DNA of 64,000 nt from Chrysogorgia sp. JL179-B06 (taxonomy: Eukaryota; Cnidaria; Anthozoa; Scleralcyonacea; Chrysogorgiidae): assembly GCA_035772405.1 (NCBI GenBank), contig JAYKKM010000123.1, positions 936,001 through 1,000,000 on the forward strand. Reading direction: 5' to 3'. Under the pieces are notes generated by a model that was not told the DNA's origin, ran no database searches, and saw nothing but the letters and a program-made list of their open reading frames with translations. Shown piece after piece: positions 9,730 through 21,169 of the stretch (position 1 is its first letter; each line of letters opens with the position of its first letter). A program made the position numbers and the translations under genes.

Positions 9730-10930
9730 TTGGTTTGTATTTCGTTTGTTCATATATCGAGAAAGCTGTACCTCTGCTGTCTTACAGTACAAGCATTGAA
9801 ATGCATATGTAATGCATACTCTCAATTTATACTTCCCACCCATTGGTTGAGCAGCAGTATAATGCATTTACAGATGAAGCAAATGCCTTTGCTATGTGTT
9901 TGTCTAAAAATGTAATGAATCATTTGACAAGAGAAGATCGATCAAAGGCTGCTGTTGCAGAAGTTTACAGTAATGTCCATAATTCTCAATTTTCCTCATT
10001 TGTATGTCTTCTTTCACTACTGAGTGTAATCAAACTTCCCATTGAATCAAACTATCGAATTTCTAAGAGCCAGCAAAAGTCCAGATGATATTAACCCTCA
10101 AGAATAGGTTGATTCCCTTGCTTTCATGTTCAACTGCACCATTTTGCCAAGAGAAGCAAATGGGATGATATTCAAATTAAGCAAATACACCTTTTTGATG
10201 TGCTTCATTACAAATAGACTATCTCAAGACAACAGTAATTCCTACGACTAAACATCATTATATTTCCCTTTGTCAGCCCAAATAAAGTGCCAATTAATCA
10301 AGAAGATTTTTTCATTAAGCCATTATTTAACATATTTATTTAACATTATTTAAGCCATTATTAACTGATTTTGCCCAACCTGACCACTGTTTGCTGCTCT
10401 ACCAATATTAATTTCAACTGTCAATGTTTTCTGGTCACTATGGGGCTGCTCTACCAACATCATTTTGAACTGTTTTAATTTGTGCTTCCTATAACCATTA
10501 CCTTGCTGCTATGCTGAGATGATTTTAAACTAATTTTGCTTCCTGACCAATATTAGACTGCTGTACAGTACAGTACCAACAAATTGTTGAACTGTTTGTG
10601 CTTCCTGACCACTACCATACATTTTTCGTCCTCACCACTACTTGCACTGTACATGTATTTAAACAGCCATGGTAGTGATTTTGCATTCTTGTGAATGTGA
10701 TGTCTTACAGGGGCAGGAAAATAAATTTATCAAGCATCTGCATTGTATAAAATCTTGCTTGAAGTAGAATATTGCTTGAAGTAGTTGATTTTGCTTGTAG
10801 TGTTTATTGGAAGTTAACATGCATGTGATAATACTGTTGTAATCATAATTGATTCTTTACTTCTGCTTAAAATTTCAACTTCACATGTTGCAAAATTACC
10901 TAAAAATATATATAAATTAATTAATTAGGG
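9730..10930. other. Non-coding middle of element C
   Basis: No supported frame was found. Degenerate repeats around GCTGCTCTACCAA and CTTCCTGACCA recur between 10380 and 10620. Confidence 0.4.
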
Positions 10931-11607
10931 TTATTCAGTTCTAATTTTCAGATTTACCATGACAAACAAATCTGATTCTTTCTCACAAATGATGCACCTA
11001 GGTGGCAAGACATGAGATGTCCTAGCGGGTACACCAGACGTCTTGTTTTCCCGACCATTATCCGCGAGTGACAGACGTGTTAACTTCCTTCGTGGTGGAG
11101 CAACTTCACTGTCCGTTTTCTCTTGGCTGCTTTTACCAGATAGATGTTTCTCTTGCGCCGTTTTAAGCTTTTTTCCAAATTCGTTTGTAGCAGTTTTGAT
11201 GGTAATACCATTGCAGATCCTCACACGTATTTGCAGAAAGAAATTCAGCTACGTCTTCGTCAGTAAATAAATCGTATGATTTTCGACAAATCTCCGATTT
11301 CTCTCCTTCCATCTTTTTCGGCAACTTGTAAATTTTAATAAACGCTGGTCGGTAACTTGTGTGAGAGATTGTGATACATCGTCAAAATGAATAAAACATT
11401 TGCATAACTTTAAATTTCTAATGTCATCCATATTATTTTGCATTTGTAAGACAATTTCCGGGTGGCCGCATTGCCTGATCGCAGGCAAAAGTTCGTATTG
11501 CCTAGGTGATAACACGAAGAGTAAATACATTAAACTATGAAATAATTTCTTAGCCTCGCAACATGTGCAACGAACCTGAACGAAAGGATGCAACAGGTGA
11601 CGGCCTA
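10931..11607 (-). pseudogene. N-terminal coding pieces of element C protein
   Basis: Two minus-strand frames are present. The upstream one runs in from the element's right terminus and contains CKCFIHFDD and SLTQVTDQRLLKF. The downstream one (11224-10931) contains a basic region and PPRCIICEKES. These phrases recall the N-terminal regions of abundant cnidarian repeat-encoded proteins that carry a CxxC zinc-binding motif. Their link to the CXC piece at 8860-9172 is inferred from orientation and from both lying between the same inverted repeats. Confidence 0.35.
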
Positions 11608-11610
11608 TCA

Positions 11611-11666
11611 CCACAACCTAACATAACAATAATAATCTATAATAAGTGTTCACGCAATTCCCAACA
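11611..11666 (-). repeat. BEL A 3' LTR, second part
   Basis: Identical to 24242-24297. The adjacent plus-strand run CACCCCCCTG (11667-11676) is, on the minus strand, a G-rich polypurine tract, as expected just upstream of a 3' LTR. Confidence 0.9.
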
Positions 11667-11836
11667 CACCCCCCTGTTTGGCTAGGAATTATCAAACACA
11701 ATGAATTGCGACACTATTTGTTCAAAGCTATTTCAAAGTTCAGTAAATTGTCAAATTTCACCGTTCAGTGTTCATCTTCTGCGATGGCTTTCACACGTAG
11801 TTCCGCCGCAACAGCAGCATCTCTTTTTGGCCTAAA

Positions 11837-12448
11837 TTATGGGGCCTTAGCGTTGAGTTCGTGTTCAGGTGTTTCAACTGTTCGATCGCAGGATAGTTCC
11901 AGATGACACAGATGCTGTATCACCCTCTCTAAGTGACTCTTTCCCGCTCGTAACCTGGCCGCTCTAACAGTACCATCTAGTCCCTCTATCATCTCGGTGA
12001 TGATACCAAGCTTCCAATGGTTTCGATCTTTCTCGTCACCCCGTATTATCACGACATCTCCTTTTGTCAGGCTGCAAGACTTGGATCCATTTTTCATGTT
12101 GTGCCTTTCACGTAACCCGCGCACATACTCTTTCGTCCAACGTGACCCCAGGGCTTGCTTGCATTTCTGTAAATATTTGGCTCTCTTCCTCAAATCTCTA
12201 TCGTCCAAATGATGTGTTTTCTGTTCTGGCAATTGGTTGGATCGCATAAAAAGGAGCAAGTTCGGTGTTAGAATGGGCATCTGCGGGTCTTCCTCCACGT
12301 AACTTAGGGGCCTGTTGTTGACGGATATCTCCACATCAAGTAGAACTTCTCGTAGTTCGTCCCAAGACAGAAATCCACGACCAATGGTCTTATACAAGGC
12401 TCCCTTGACAAGTCCAACTAGTCTTTCAAATTGGCCACCACGGCGCAC
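11837..12448 (-). pseudogene. BEL A integrase C-terminal part
   Basis: The minus-strand frame starts RRGGQFERLVGLVKGALYKT, the segment after the integrase catalytic glutamate: the usual WERxIRSVKxAL block, here FERLVGLVKGAL. It continues with a SVNNRPLSYV helix, LTPNLLLF, and a basic C-terminal region with TKGDVVIIRGDEKDRNHWKL, which matches the BEL integrase C-terminal domain (GDVVLI..D..R..W.L). It overlaps the catalytic-core frame at 12426-13034 with a frame change, so integrase is not continuous. Confidence 0.75.
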
Positions 12449-13034
12449 GGCTAAGGTTGAACTGCCATATTATTTCGTTGCGAGCAAGGAAGTCGTTGAA
12501 TTTTTCATCTTGCATGGTTATCTTCAACCACTTCGCTGCTCCCACGAAGGTCCGCCCGTTGTCGGAGTAGATCTTCCTTGGGCGGCCACGACGAGCTATG
12601 AATTCTTTCAAACTCTTGATGAAATCTCGAGTTTCCAGGGTTGGTAGGAGCTGGAGGTGAACTGCTCGGCTGAGACTACAGGTGTAGAGTAGAAGGTAAG
12701 CCTTGCACTCTTTGTCGCTTTTCCTTTTCGTCTTGTATCTGAAAGGACCTGCGTAGTCGACTCCTATGACTTCGAAAGGGGTCGTCCCTTCTGTGCGGTC
12801 TCTTGGCAATAATCCAGGTGGAGGACTTGCTGTCGCCGTGGCCTGGAATCTCTTGCAGCCGGGACAATGCTTGACGATGCGTTTAACTAGACGTCTCAGT
12901 CTCGGGATCCAGTGTTGCTCGCGGATTTTGGTCATAATTTTGGACAAACTTCTCGGTATAGGTCGAAGTGTCAGGCAGGTAAACCGGGTAGTGTCCTTGT
13001 ATCCTCCCCCGACACTCCAGCAGCCCGTCTCCAT
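12426..13034 (-). pseudogene. BEL A integrase zinc-binding and catalytic core
   Basis: HCPGCKRFQA gives the CxxC half of the integrase zinc finger. Catalytic aspartates are seen in IGVDYAGPF and IYSDNGRTFVGA, and a rve-type core lies between them (LLLYTCSLSRAVHLQLL). The frame changes before the catalytic glutamate, which falls in the overlapping 11837-12448 frame. The protein would join cDNA to host DNA; this copy is broken. Confidence 0.8.
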
Positions 13035-13470
13035 TTTGTTGTAAATTCAAACGAAGGCGATCTTCTTCGAGATGTTCTGTCGCTTTTGCCTGGATTCGCC
13101 GTATCCAAAACTTCTTTTGGTCGTCGATTTCCTTGGTCGTTAGAGGTCCTTTGGTTCGGCTGGCTTCAGGTCTTCTGGCATTGCTTGTAAATCTTGATAT
13201 CCACGCACACACCCTTAAGGTTCTCCAGAGAGGGCGCTTGGATAGGAGGTCATCCAATTCGTCGTTTTCGGCGATTGCCATGGCAAAGAGTTGCTTAATG
13301 GCTTTGGCCTCTTTCTCCACGCTAGCTCCTGTCTCAATTCCTGGCGGCCATCGCGCTCGATCTTGTAGCCATTCAGGGCCGTTCCACCATAGGTTGTTGT
13401 GGTTCACAGGTCCGCCTCTGCTTCCAAGATCTGCCGGATTTTCTAGGGTCGGTACATGTCTCCACGACAC
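12883..13470 (-). pseudogene. BEL A RNase H-integrase linker
   Basis: Motifs WRHVPTLENPADLGSRG, GPEWLQD and LLECRGRIQG are the conserved BEL linker (W.HVP...NPAD..SRG; GP.WL; L...GR) between RNase H and integrase. The end overlaps the integrase frame and shifts. Confidence 0.75.
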
Positions 13471-13569
13471 GTGCTGACGTGCTCATGTTCTCGGATTTTC
13501 CTCACACGGTTACCCACGAACTCTTTGTACTCGCCGGAAGCCCCTCGGATCCAATGCAACGCCACGGTG

Positions 13570-14054
13570 CTGTCCAGTCAGCAATGTACATGTGCCACCA
13601 GATATCCCTGCAGCGCCTCTTGGACATTGCTGACTAAGTTGACGGCCATATGAGCTGACACCAATTCTAAGCGTGGAATGGTCAGCCCTTGTTTGGCTAA
13701 CCGTGCTTTAGCTGCCACAAGCCCTTGGTATACATGTGTCGACTGGGTAACCACGGCGTAAACGGAAGCTGCAACTCCTTTTCCGCTGGCATCCCCAAAG
13801 GCGTGGAGCGAGATGTTGTCGACTGGGCCTTGAATCCGAATCAAGGATCTTGGGACGTCCACTTGCGAGGGGAGCTGACTTTCCCATTTCAGCCATTTGC
13901 GTTCCAATTCTTTGGACAATGGTGCATCCCAAGCGCACTTCTGGTTGCAGGCCTCGCGATAAAGTAGCTTTCCACCTAGCGTGATTGGTGAAACAAAACC
14001 CAACGGGTCGTATATTCTAGCCACCTTCCCGAGAATTACCCTTTTGGTAGGTTG
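13570..14054 (-). pseudogene. BEL A RT end and RNase H, downstream of the B insertion
   Basis: The frame resumes after element B with RVILGKVARIYDPLGFVSPI, the conserved block after the RT thumb in BEL. It then gives HAFGDASGKGVAASVYA (RNase H first Asp) and LTIPRLELVSAHMAVNL. It is the direct continuation of the RT frame that stops at 21170 on the other side of B. Confidence 0.8.
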
Positions 14055-14059
14055 GGCTA

Positions 14060-14425
14060 TGTAGGAAATGCGACCCTACAGGATGTGTTCCACGCTGGTT
14101 GCCGTATGATTTTTAGCATTAACAAGATTATACGCTTCGTTCGTGTGTATATTTTATTGTTATCGATATCACTCTTGACTTTAAGGTTTTCTACACAAAT
14201 AAAACATTCAGACAACGACAGTTACACTAACAATATTGCAGCTACAAAATTGGAGCAAAATTACTTACATCTTTGTTAAAGAACCAGCAATGAAAACATG
14301 AAGAAAACGTAAACAAATCCTCTTTCACAAGCATGCTTCGTGCCTCTTACAAGCTTTGCACATGACCGTCATGCAGCTTGGAACCGGAAGTTCCAATACA
14401 AAAACTAAACGCACTGTTCCCAACA
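14060..14425 (-). repeat. BEL B 3' LTR
   Basis: Starts TGTAGGAAATGCGACCCTAC and ends GTTCCCAACA. Differs from 20799-21164 at a C/T near 14102 and an A/G near 14359. Confidence 0.95.
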
Positions 14426-14639
14426 TACCGGCCCCGATAAACGAACTGACTATGTGAGTTTATCTAACTATAACAATACTAGTCTATTTAGCTTTCTTCC
14501 AGCAAACACAATTTTGCAACTGGCCTATGCAAGATCGAAGTCTTGGTCTTTACTTCGGCCGATCTTACCATTCCATCGCTCCCAGGAAATACCTTGATAA
14601 CTCGTCCAAGTAGCCATCGTCCTTTTGGTTGTCCTTCAC

Positions 14640-15050
14640 TTATAAGTTCCGTCGAGATTGGACCCACTTCTGACGCTCTTGAAGAGTTGGCACATATTCA
14701 CGTAGCCAACGCTGCCAGTAATGGTTGGCTAACACTTGTGTCTGTCTCCACTTCTTACGACTGTATATCTCATTTCTTTCGAAATATCCCGGTGGCAATG
14801 TTATGTTTGGCTTCTGGAGGAGAAAATGATTTGGTGTAAGTGGCTCCATGTCTTTCGGGTCGTCAGAATTTGGACACAACGGTCTTGAGTTCACAATTCC
14901 TTGCACTTCAGAAAAAACCGTCCTTAGGACTTCCTCGCCGACCAACGCCTCACCAATGATGGCTTTCATCGCTCGTTTTACGCTTCTGATCAATCTCTCC
15001 CAAACGCCGGACATACAGTATGCGGCGCATTGGGCGGATGGAAAATCCAT
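14640..15050 (-). pseudogene. BEL B integrase C-terminal part
   Basis: [20 protein letters not shown] carries the integrase catalytic glutamate block (WERxIRSVK). [11 protein letters not shown] and LTPNHFLL follow, as usual in BEL integrases, then [18 protein letters not shown]. It overlaps the end of the 14950-16491 frame, so the integrase is split by a frame change before the glutamate. The basic tail continues toward 14440 in another frame. Confidence 0.8.
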
Positions 15051-16491
15051 TCACATTCTCGCTGGCGAAGTTCCCTTTCGATTTGAAGTAGATTCCACTG
15101 TTCTTTGCTTCGCGAAGTTCTCGTTCAGCTCCAACGAAATTGGTGCCGTTATCTGAGCGTAGCTGTTTGACGTTATCTCTCGTGCTCAGAAATCGCCGAA
15201 GGACAAGGATAAAGTCGTCTGTTTCCAAGGATACGGCAAGCTCCAAGTGGATCGCTCTGCTGCTCATGCAAGTGAAGATACATCCGTATCTCTTTACGGT
15301 TCTGCGTCGTTGTTTAACTAGCAATGGTCCAAAGTAGTCCAGGCCTGTATTTGTGAAAGGTGGTTCGTATGGGGTTAATCTGACTTTCGGTAAATCCGCC
15401 ATTACCTGCTCCATTCTTTGAGCAAGCTGCCGCTTGCATTGGAAACACCTGCCAATCACCTTCTTTATGGCGGCCCTAGCTCTTACTACCCAGAATTCCT
15501 CCCTTAGTCGCGACAGTAGGTGTTCCTGGCCGCAGTGGCCCAGCTGTTGATGGAAATGTCGAATAATCAGCGTTGTTACGTGGCTGTTCTGCGGGAGAAT
15601 CATTTGATGCTTTGCGGCGAAGGTTATCGGTGCTTCTGCTATCCGGCCAGAAACTCTGAGGAGACCATCTTCGGGATGGATCATTGGCCTCAGCTTCACG
15701 ATAGTGCTTGAGGTCTTCACATTTTGACGTTTGGTTATGTTACCATCGGGCTTTATCTTCGTCAGCTCATCGATCTCATCAGAAAACGTTGATCGTTGTA
15801 CGAAAGACACTATTCTTTGCTTCGCTTGCTTTAGATCGTTGACCGTTAGCTTCTTATTCTGGATCTGTCTTCCTTGCCTGAGCCAGTTCGAGAATTTGAT
15901 CAACCACGCAACAGCTCTGAGTAGGTTCTTCCATTTCGAGTATCGGCCAAGTAACTCCTCAACCAATGACTGGGGTTGAGGACGTAGATCAGTTAAATAG
16001 GTGGTCTTTTCTTTCTTGATTTCAAGGTTGTTGTCAGGTATTTCTTCTACCCTATTTCTGGGCCACTTGTCTTCTTTCATCCAGAGGAAATCTGGCCCTC
16101 GTTTCCATCTCTCGCCCTCCAGAAACCCTTGAGCATCCAAACCGCGAGAGCAGTCATCGGCAGGATTTAGCGTTCCAGGACAGTGGCGCCATTGTTCAGG
16201 TTGGGTGTACTTCCTGATTTCGTTGACTCGATTGGCGACGTACGTCTGGAACCTCTTGGATTCATTGTTGATACAAAATAGCGTAATTTGGCTATCGGTC
16301 CAAAAAACTGTTCGTTCCAAGGAAACGTCGAGTTCCTTCTTGACCAACTTGTCAACACGAACGGAAAGAACCGCACTCTGTAATTCCAACCTTGGGATTG
16401 TTGGTGCACGGATTGGAGAATTTCTAGACTTTCCCATGATGAGAGCGCATTCGACATGACCATCTGGGTACTCTATACGGAGATACGACAC
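14950..16491 (-). pseudogene. BEL B RNase H C-terminus, linker and integrase core
   Basis: This 513-residue frame begins in RNase H (SAVLSVRVDKL), passes through FWTDSQITLFCINN and the BEL linker (RHCPGTLNPADDCSRGLD, FLEGERWKRGPDFLW), then LLRVSGRIAEAPI. Next come the integrase HHCC finger (H..QLGHCG, CFQCKRQLA) and the core with TGLDYFGPLL and LRSDNGTNFVGAERELREA. The catalytic glutamate block lies in the overlapping 14640-15050 frame. It is the longest continuous pol piece of B after the gag-RT frame. Confidence 0.85.
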
Positions 16492-17169
16492 AGATCCGTA
16501 CCCGATCTCGGAAGCATCACAGAAGTGGTGTAATTGGACAATGCAGTCGTCGTGATCCGTTCGGCTGAAAAAGCATCGAGGTACAGTACTTCAAATTGTT
16601 CCATCAGTGGTAGGGTGAGTTTCCACTGGTTCCACCTTTCCAGCAACGCTCCATCAAGGGATGTGTCCCACGTCATCTTTCGTATCCAGCATTCTTGTAA
16701 AATGTGTCGAGCTAGGAGAAGAACTGGCGCTGCGAAACCTTGTGGATCGTAGAATGAAGAAACGCATGAGAGAACTCCCCTCATCGTATTAGGCTTATTC
16801 AGATTTATCGCCTGAAAACTGAATGTGTCTTTCTCCATGTCCCATTTGACTCCAAGGGCTCGCTGCACGGGAAGTTGATCCAAATCGAGATCTAACGTTG
16901 GAACACCTCTCTTTTCGCATTTGACAGTCTTCAACACCTCACGGTTGTTCGACATAAATTTCGTTAATCTAAAACCACCCTTGGCAAGCAACCTGGATGG
17001 CTTGGGCTTCGTTTCGAAGGGCTTTAAGCATGTCATCAACATAAAAATTACGGAGGACAGTTTCGACGACACAGTCATCAAATTCGTTTCGATTGTCCCC
17101 TGCTGTTCTTCTTAGGCTGTAGTTCGCGCAGGAAGGCGAGTCCGTCGCCCCAAATATATGCACCGACAT
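16473..17169 (-). pseudogene. BEL B RT palm end and connection, in two frames
   Basis: The frame 16969-17169 carries the RT active-site NFYVDDMLKAL. The overlapping frame 16473-17081 carries the downstream part, including FYDPQGFAAPVLLLARHILQ and LYLDAFSAERITTTALSNYT. A frame change between them breaks RT directly after the active site. Confidence 0.8.
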
Positions 17170-17205
17170 AGCATATTCTACAGATGTATCGTCGCTCCCT
17201 TTTTC

Positions 17206-19263
17206 CTACCAAAGAAATCTCAGCGCTTCTTGATCCTCTTGGGGGACTTTGACTTGCAGAAACATCCCTTCTATATCTGCGACCAGAGCGATGTTATCTT
17301 GTCTGAACCGTATAAGCACTCCAATCAAATTGTTTGTGTAATCCGGTCCCTGCAAGAGATTCTTGTTGAGTGAGGTTCCTCGGTATTCTGCTGCTGCATC
17401 AAACACCACTCGTACTTTGCCAGGTTTGTTGGGGTTCACTACTCCATGGTGGGGAAGGTACCATGTTTTTGCGGTGATTTTGGCGGATTGCTCTTTGGTA
17501 AGCTTCCTTGCATGTCCCTTGTGGATGAAATCCTCCATCGATTTCCTGTACATCGTTTCGTATTCCAGATCGCGCCCGAATTTCCTCTTGAGGCCTTGAA
17601 GCCTTGCCTCTGCTACGATCTTATTAGTCGGCAACTTCGGATCGTCCTGTCTCCATAGTAAGCTTGTTTCGTAGTGCCCATCCACTAGTTTAGTCGTTCT
17701 TTGTAGAATTTCCTCGGCTCTGTAATCTTCGACTGACATAGTTTCTGCCAGTCTGTCATCTAGTCCGCTCGTTTCAAGTTTCCAGAATTCCTCGACTTGT
17801 TTGTTGAGTGTCTGATCGTTGCTCAGGAAATTGACACTGACCTCCCGTGCTCGTTGATGGACTTCTTTGTCTCCATCCATACGTCCAGCAATAGTCCAAC
17901 CAAGCGCTGTTCTCGTGGCATACAGTTCGCAGGTCGGGTTTTCTGAGCTCCGCACCTCTCGAACAATGTGTGCCCCTTTTACATCTTCACCAATGATGAG
18001 GGAGACTTCCTTTACGTCTACGTCAGGTATCACGATGTCAGCTAGATGTGGGTGCGTTTGATGCGTAATTTCGTGGGGAAGAACGCGTTCATTTATGTTT
18101 AAGTCCTTAACGAGGCCTTCTTCAACTTCTAGCACTGGGTCTCCGTCTTTGGATTCCGCTGCCTGGAGGAAGAATGATACCACTTCGAACTCGCAGTCTT
18201 GTCTTCCTAGAACAGTGGTCACAGCTACTGACTCTGTTGGACCTGAGACACCGAGTTTGCGGGCGAACGCTGTATCAATCAATGTTCCTCTCGAAGCGTT
18301 ATCTAATAAGCCGTAAGTGGATAATGACTGGCCGTCTTTTGATGTGACTCTCACCGGAACGATGTGTAAGAGAACCGTTCTCTTTCGTATATCTGTTGAT
18401 CGTAAATCAACATTCCTTCGTTCACCTTGACTTTGACTCGGATTTTGTGAGTCTGTTTCTTGTGTATCTGGTTGTCCTGATGGGAGTGTTGGAGGATAAC
18501 TTTGTTGCGTTAGCCGCCCGGGTTGGATGTCACCTGACTCGCGACGGTTACTAGATTCGCCAGGGAGAGTCTGAAGGTTACGATGCAGTAGCTTGTTGTG
18601 GGCGTATTTGGCTCCGCATTTGCAGGCGTCGACTGATTCGCACTCGTTCTTCATGTGTCCGGCGACTAAACATATATGACAAAGTTTATGCTCCTTTACC
18701 AATTTCCATCTTTTATCTACGGTTGTTCCAAGGAATTCCTTGCATTGGGTGAGCAGATGTTTACCGTTGCATGAAAGGCACTTTGCTTCTCTTGGATCAA
18801 CGTCCGTCGCAAAGGCGGAAATCCGGTTTTCTGATTGGTGGCGTGTCATACCTCTCATAGGTGTACTGTTGAGGTTCTCTTTCCTTGTACCTTTGCCGAG
18901 AATAGCTCCAAAAACAGGGTGATTCATGATATTTACCTGTTCCTCAACGAGTTGGAATACGTGGTTAAGGCCGAGACCAGATTTGGTCTCCGCACACAAT
19001 TTTGGAACCCTTATTTTTGCCCAATCAATTTGAAGATAAAGGGGGAGGCGATCGATGACTTTCTCTACATTGTAGGATGCATTCATTTCGTGCTTGTAGG
19101 CTTCGTTAGTATCGAGAACTTTGATGCAGGCTCGTAGGTTGTTTCTGAGCTTCACCATAGCTGCTCTGTCACCTCTTGCGATTCGTAGCCCTTCAGTTAT
19201 GCGATTTAAGGATGCTCTCACTACCATGACTGGGTGACCGTACTGTGCCTCCAAAATTTCCAA
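17206..19263 (-). pseudogene. BEL B gag C-terminus, zinc knuckles, protease and RT N-terminus
   Basis: A 685-residue frame. About 1-150 is the gag-derived region (YGHPVMVVRASLNRI; LGLNHVFQLVEEQV). About 160-230 holds Cys/His knuckles (CLSCNGKHLLTQC; CHICLVAGHMKNEC). About 300-400 is the protease-like domain with LLDNASRGTLIDTAFARKLG, where the active triad is D-N-A rather than D-T/S-G. GWTIAGRM is the FGWTI-like motif before RT. From about 560 on it is RT (GKVRVVFDAAA; ALVADIEGMFLQV). It is preceded by gag in another frame, with the break at a short A run near 19270. Confidence 0.85.
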
Positions 19264-19267
19264 TGCT

Positions 19268-20705
19268 TCAGCATAACCGTTTTTCTTCTATCTCGCAGTG
19301 CTGTATCGCTTCTAGTGCTTCTCCTGATACAAAACTCAACAAGTGCCGTATTCGTTCTTTCCCTGTGAATTCTTTGTGGTTCAGCCAATCTTCTACCCTC
19401 TGTTTAAACATAGGAAACTGGTCTGCGTTGCCTGAGAACTTTGGAGGTTCTACCTTTGGGACCCCCTGTCTTTGGTATAGGTGTTTCATTACAGCTGTTG
19501 TCTCAGCATTTTGCTTCATCGTCTCTACTATCGAGGTGACCAGATCTGTGGTATAATTCACATTGCTTGTTGTTTGGTTCTCTTGAATGGATCCTTCATT
19601 GACTTGTGCATGTCCGTTTGATTCGTCCTTTATAAGGTGTGCGTGGGTTTCATGTGTAAACCCAGATCTTTCAACGGGCGAAGTGAATACTCGGCTACGC
19701 TTTTTCTCACTGACTCGTGCATCGCCATCTGATTCGTGTTTAAAGTGGGTTTCTCGTGCTAACCCAGGTCCTTCAACAGGCGGAGCGATTAGTCGACTAT
19801 GATTGTCTCTAGGGTTGAACGACGGGGCATAAGGATTGTAAGCCCAATTAACAGTGCTACCATTATTTATCTTCGACGCTCCTGTGTCTTGCTCTCTAAT
19901 GATTTCTTCCTCTTCCTGTGCTAGGAGATCTGCCTCAAGTTGTACAAGTTCGGCCTCATCGCGTAATATTTGCAAGCGTTGTTGTTGTTCGGCTTCGAAT
20001 TGTCTTCGCTTGAGCTCCTGTTGCTGCTGTTCCAGTTGGGTTTGCTTTTCTGCTTGTTGGAGTTTGAGTTGTGCAAGTTTGGCAATTCTGGCAACCTGTC
20101 GAGATCGAAGACCCGCTAGACCTTCGCGATGATGATAGGCTGCAAATCGACATGGCCTTTTCTCCTCTATCAGAACCGGACCGGGCGAAGTCCTGGCAAT
20201 TCTTCTTATGTCTCTCAAGAACTTGTCTCTGTAATCCCAAATATTCCAACTCTTTGGTGTCATTGACAGACGCGGCATATTGAGCGTATTTAATTTCGTA
20301 AAATTCCCATTCTACATCTAGTTTATTAAGATGTTCTTGTAGAGTGTCGAGTTCAACTCGTGAACGAACATCATCACGTACCTGTTCGACAAGCAGCTCA
20401 ACGTTCGAAGCTAGCTCCGATAATTCCCGTTTCTCTCGTAAGGGTATTGGGCGCCCTGTGGATTGTATCGCGGGCTCAGGATCGAGGCCCATGAAGCGCC
20501 TTGATCTTCGAAGGGTTTCCTTTATGTTGATTTCTGTATTTTTCTGGCCATTACTTCCCGTCAAACATTGCTCAAGATGTTCACGATCGTCCTTGGTATG
20601 TTCGTCATGCTTCTCATCGATTCGTTGCTTCTCATCGATTCGTTGCTTCTGTTTCTCGAAAATCGATCCGTCCAGTACGGAGGTAATTTCACCTTTATCC
20701 GTCAT
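19268..20705 (-). pseudogene. BEL B gag N-terminal region, in two frames
   Basis: The N-terminal frame starts at an ATG at 20705 (MTDKGEITSVLDGSIFEKQK). A shift near 20270 moves into the frame that ends at 19268. That second part has a long coiled coil rich in Q, E and L (residues near ARIAKLAQLKLQQAEKQTQL), then two repeats around ETHFKHESDGDARV and ETHAHLIKDESNGHAQV. It ends in a DUF1759-like gag core (PPKFSGNADQFPMFKQRVED). It would form the capsid particle. The frame break makes it non-continuous. Confidence 0.7.
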
Positions 20706-20798
20706 TTCACATTCGTCGAAGTTAATAAGAATATAAACCAGTTCGTGACTTCATTTATGCTTCATTAACACACAGCAAATAAACAAAAGATAAAACTA

Positions 20799-21164
20799 TG
20801 TAGGAAATGCGACCCTACAGGATGTGTTCCACGCTGGTTGTCGTATGATTTTTAGCATTAACAAGATTATACGCTTCGTTCGTGTGTATATTTTATTGTT
20901 ATCGATATCACTCTTGACTTTAAGGTTTTCTACACAAATAAAACATTCAGACAACGACAGTTACACTAACAATATTGCAGCTACAAAATTGGAGCAAAAT
21001 TACTTACATCTTTGTTAAAGAACCAGCAATGAAAACATGAAGAAAACGTAAACAAATCCTCTTTCACAAGCATGCTTCGTGCCTCTTACAAGCTTTGCGC
21101 ATGACCGTCATGCAGCTTGGAACCGGAAGTTCCAATACAAAAACTAAACGCACTGTTCCCAACA
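20799..21164 (-). repeat. BEL B 5' LTR
   Basis: Starts TGTAGG and ends CAACA; followed on the plus strand by the target duplication GGCTA. Confidence 0.95.
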
Positions 21165-21169
21165 GGCTA

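Larger units (their letters stand above)
8356..11607 (-). mobile_element. 3.25-kb terminal-inverted-repeat element C inserted in the BEL A LTR
   Basis: The left end is TAGGTCGTCACCTGT and the right end is ACAGGTGACGGCCTA, an inverted repeat with one mismatch. TCA flanks both sides (8353-8355 and 11608-11610) as a 3-bp target duplication. Broken minus-strand coding pieces lie near both ends: a Cys-pair-containing N-terminal part and a CXC (tesmin-like) C-terminal part. The long middle has no frame. The superfamily is not assigned; a 3-bp duplication is compatible with Harbinger-like elements but the proteins do not show a DDE core. Confidence 0.7.
14060..21164 (-). mobile_element. BEL/Pao retrotransposon B, complete insertion nested in A
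   Basis: Two 366-bp LTRs (14060-14425 and 20799-21164) differ at only two positions that I could count. The 5-bp target duplication GGCTA is present at 14055-14059 and 21165-21169. The insertion splits the RT region of A. Internal minus-strand frames give gag, zinc knuckles, protease, RT, RNase H and integrase in BEL order. I did not find an obvious tRNA-primer site next to the 20799 LTR edge. Coding frames carry several single-base breaks despite the very similar LTRs. Confidence 0.9.

Noticed and set aside
13133..13477. Plus-strand frames across 11.8-23.6 kb
   Set aside because: They are shadows of the minus-strand BEL genes.
18835..19137. Plus-strand 100-residue frame with transmembrane-like residues
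   Set aside because: Shadow of the BEL B gag-protease frame.
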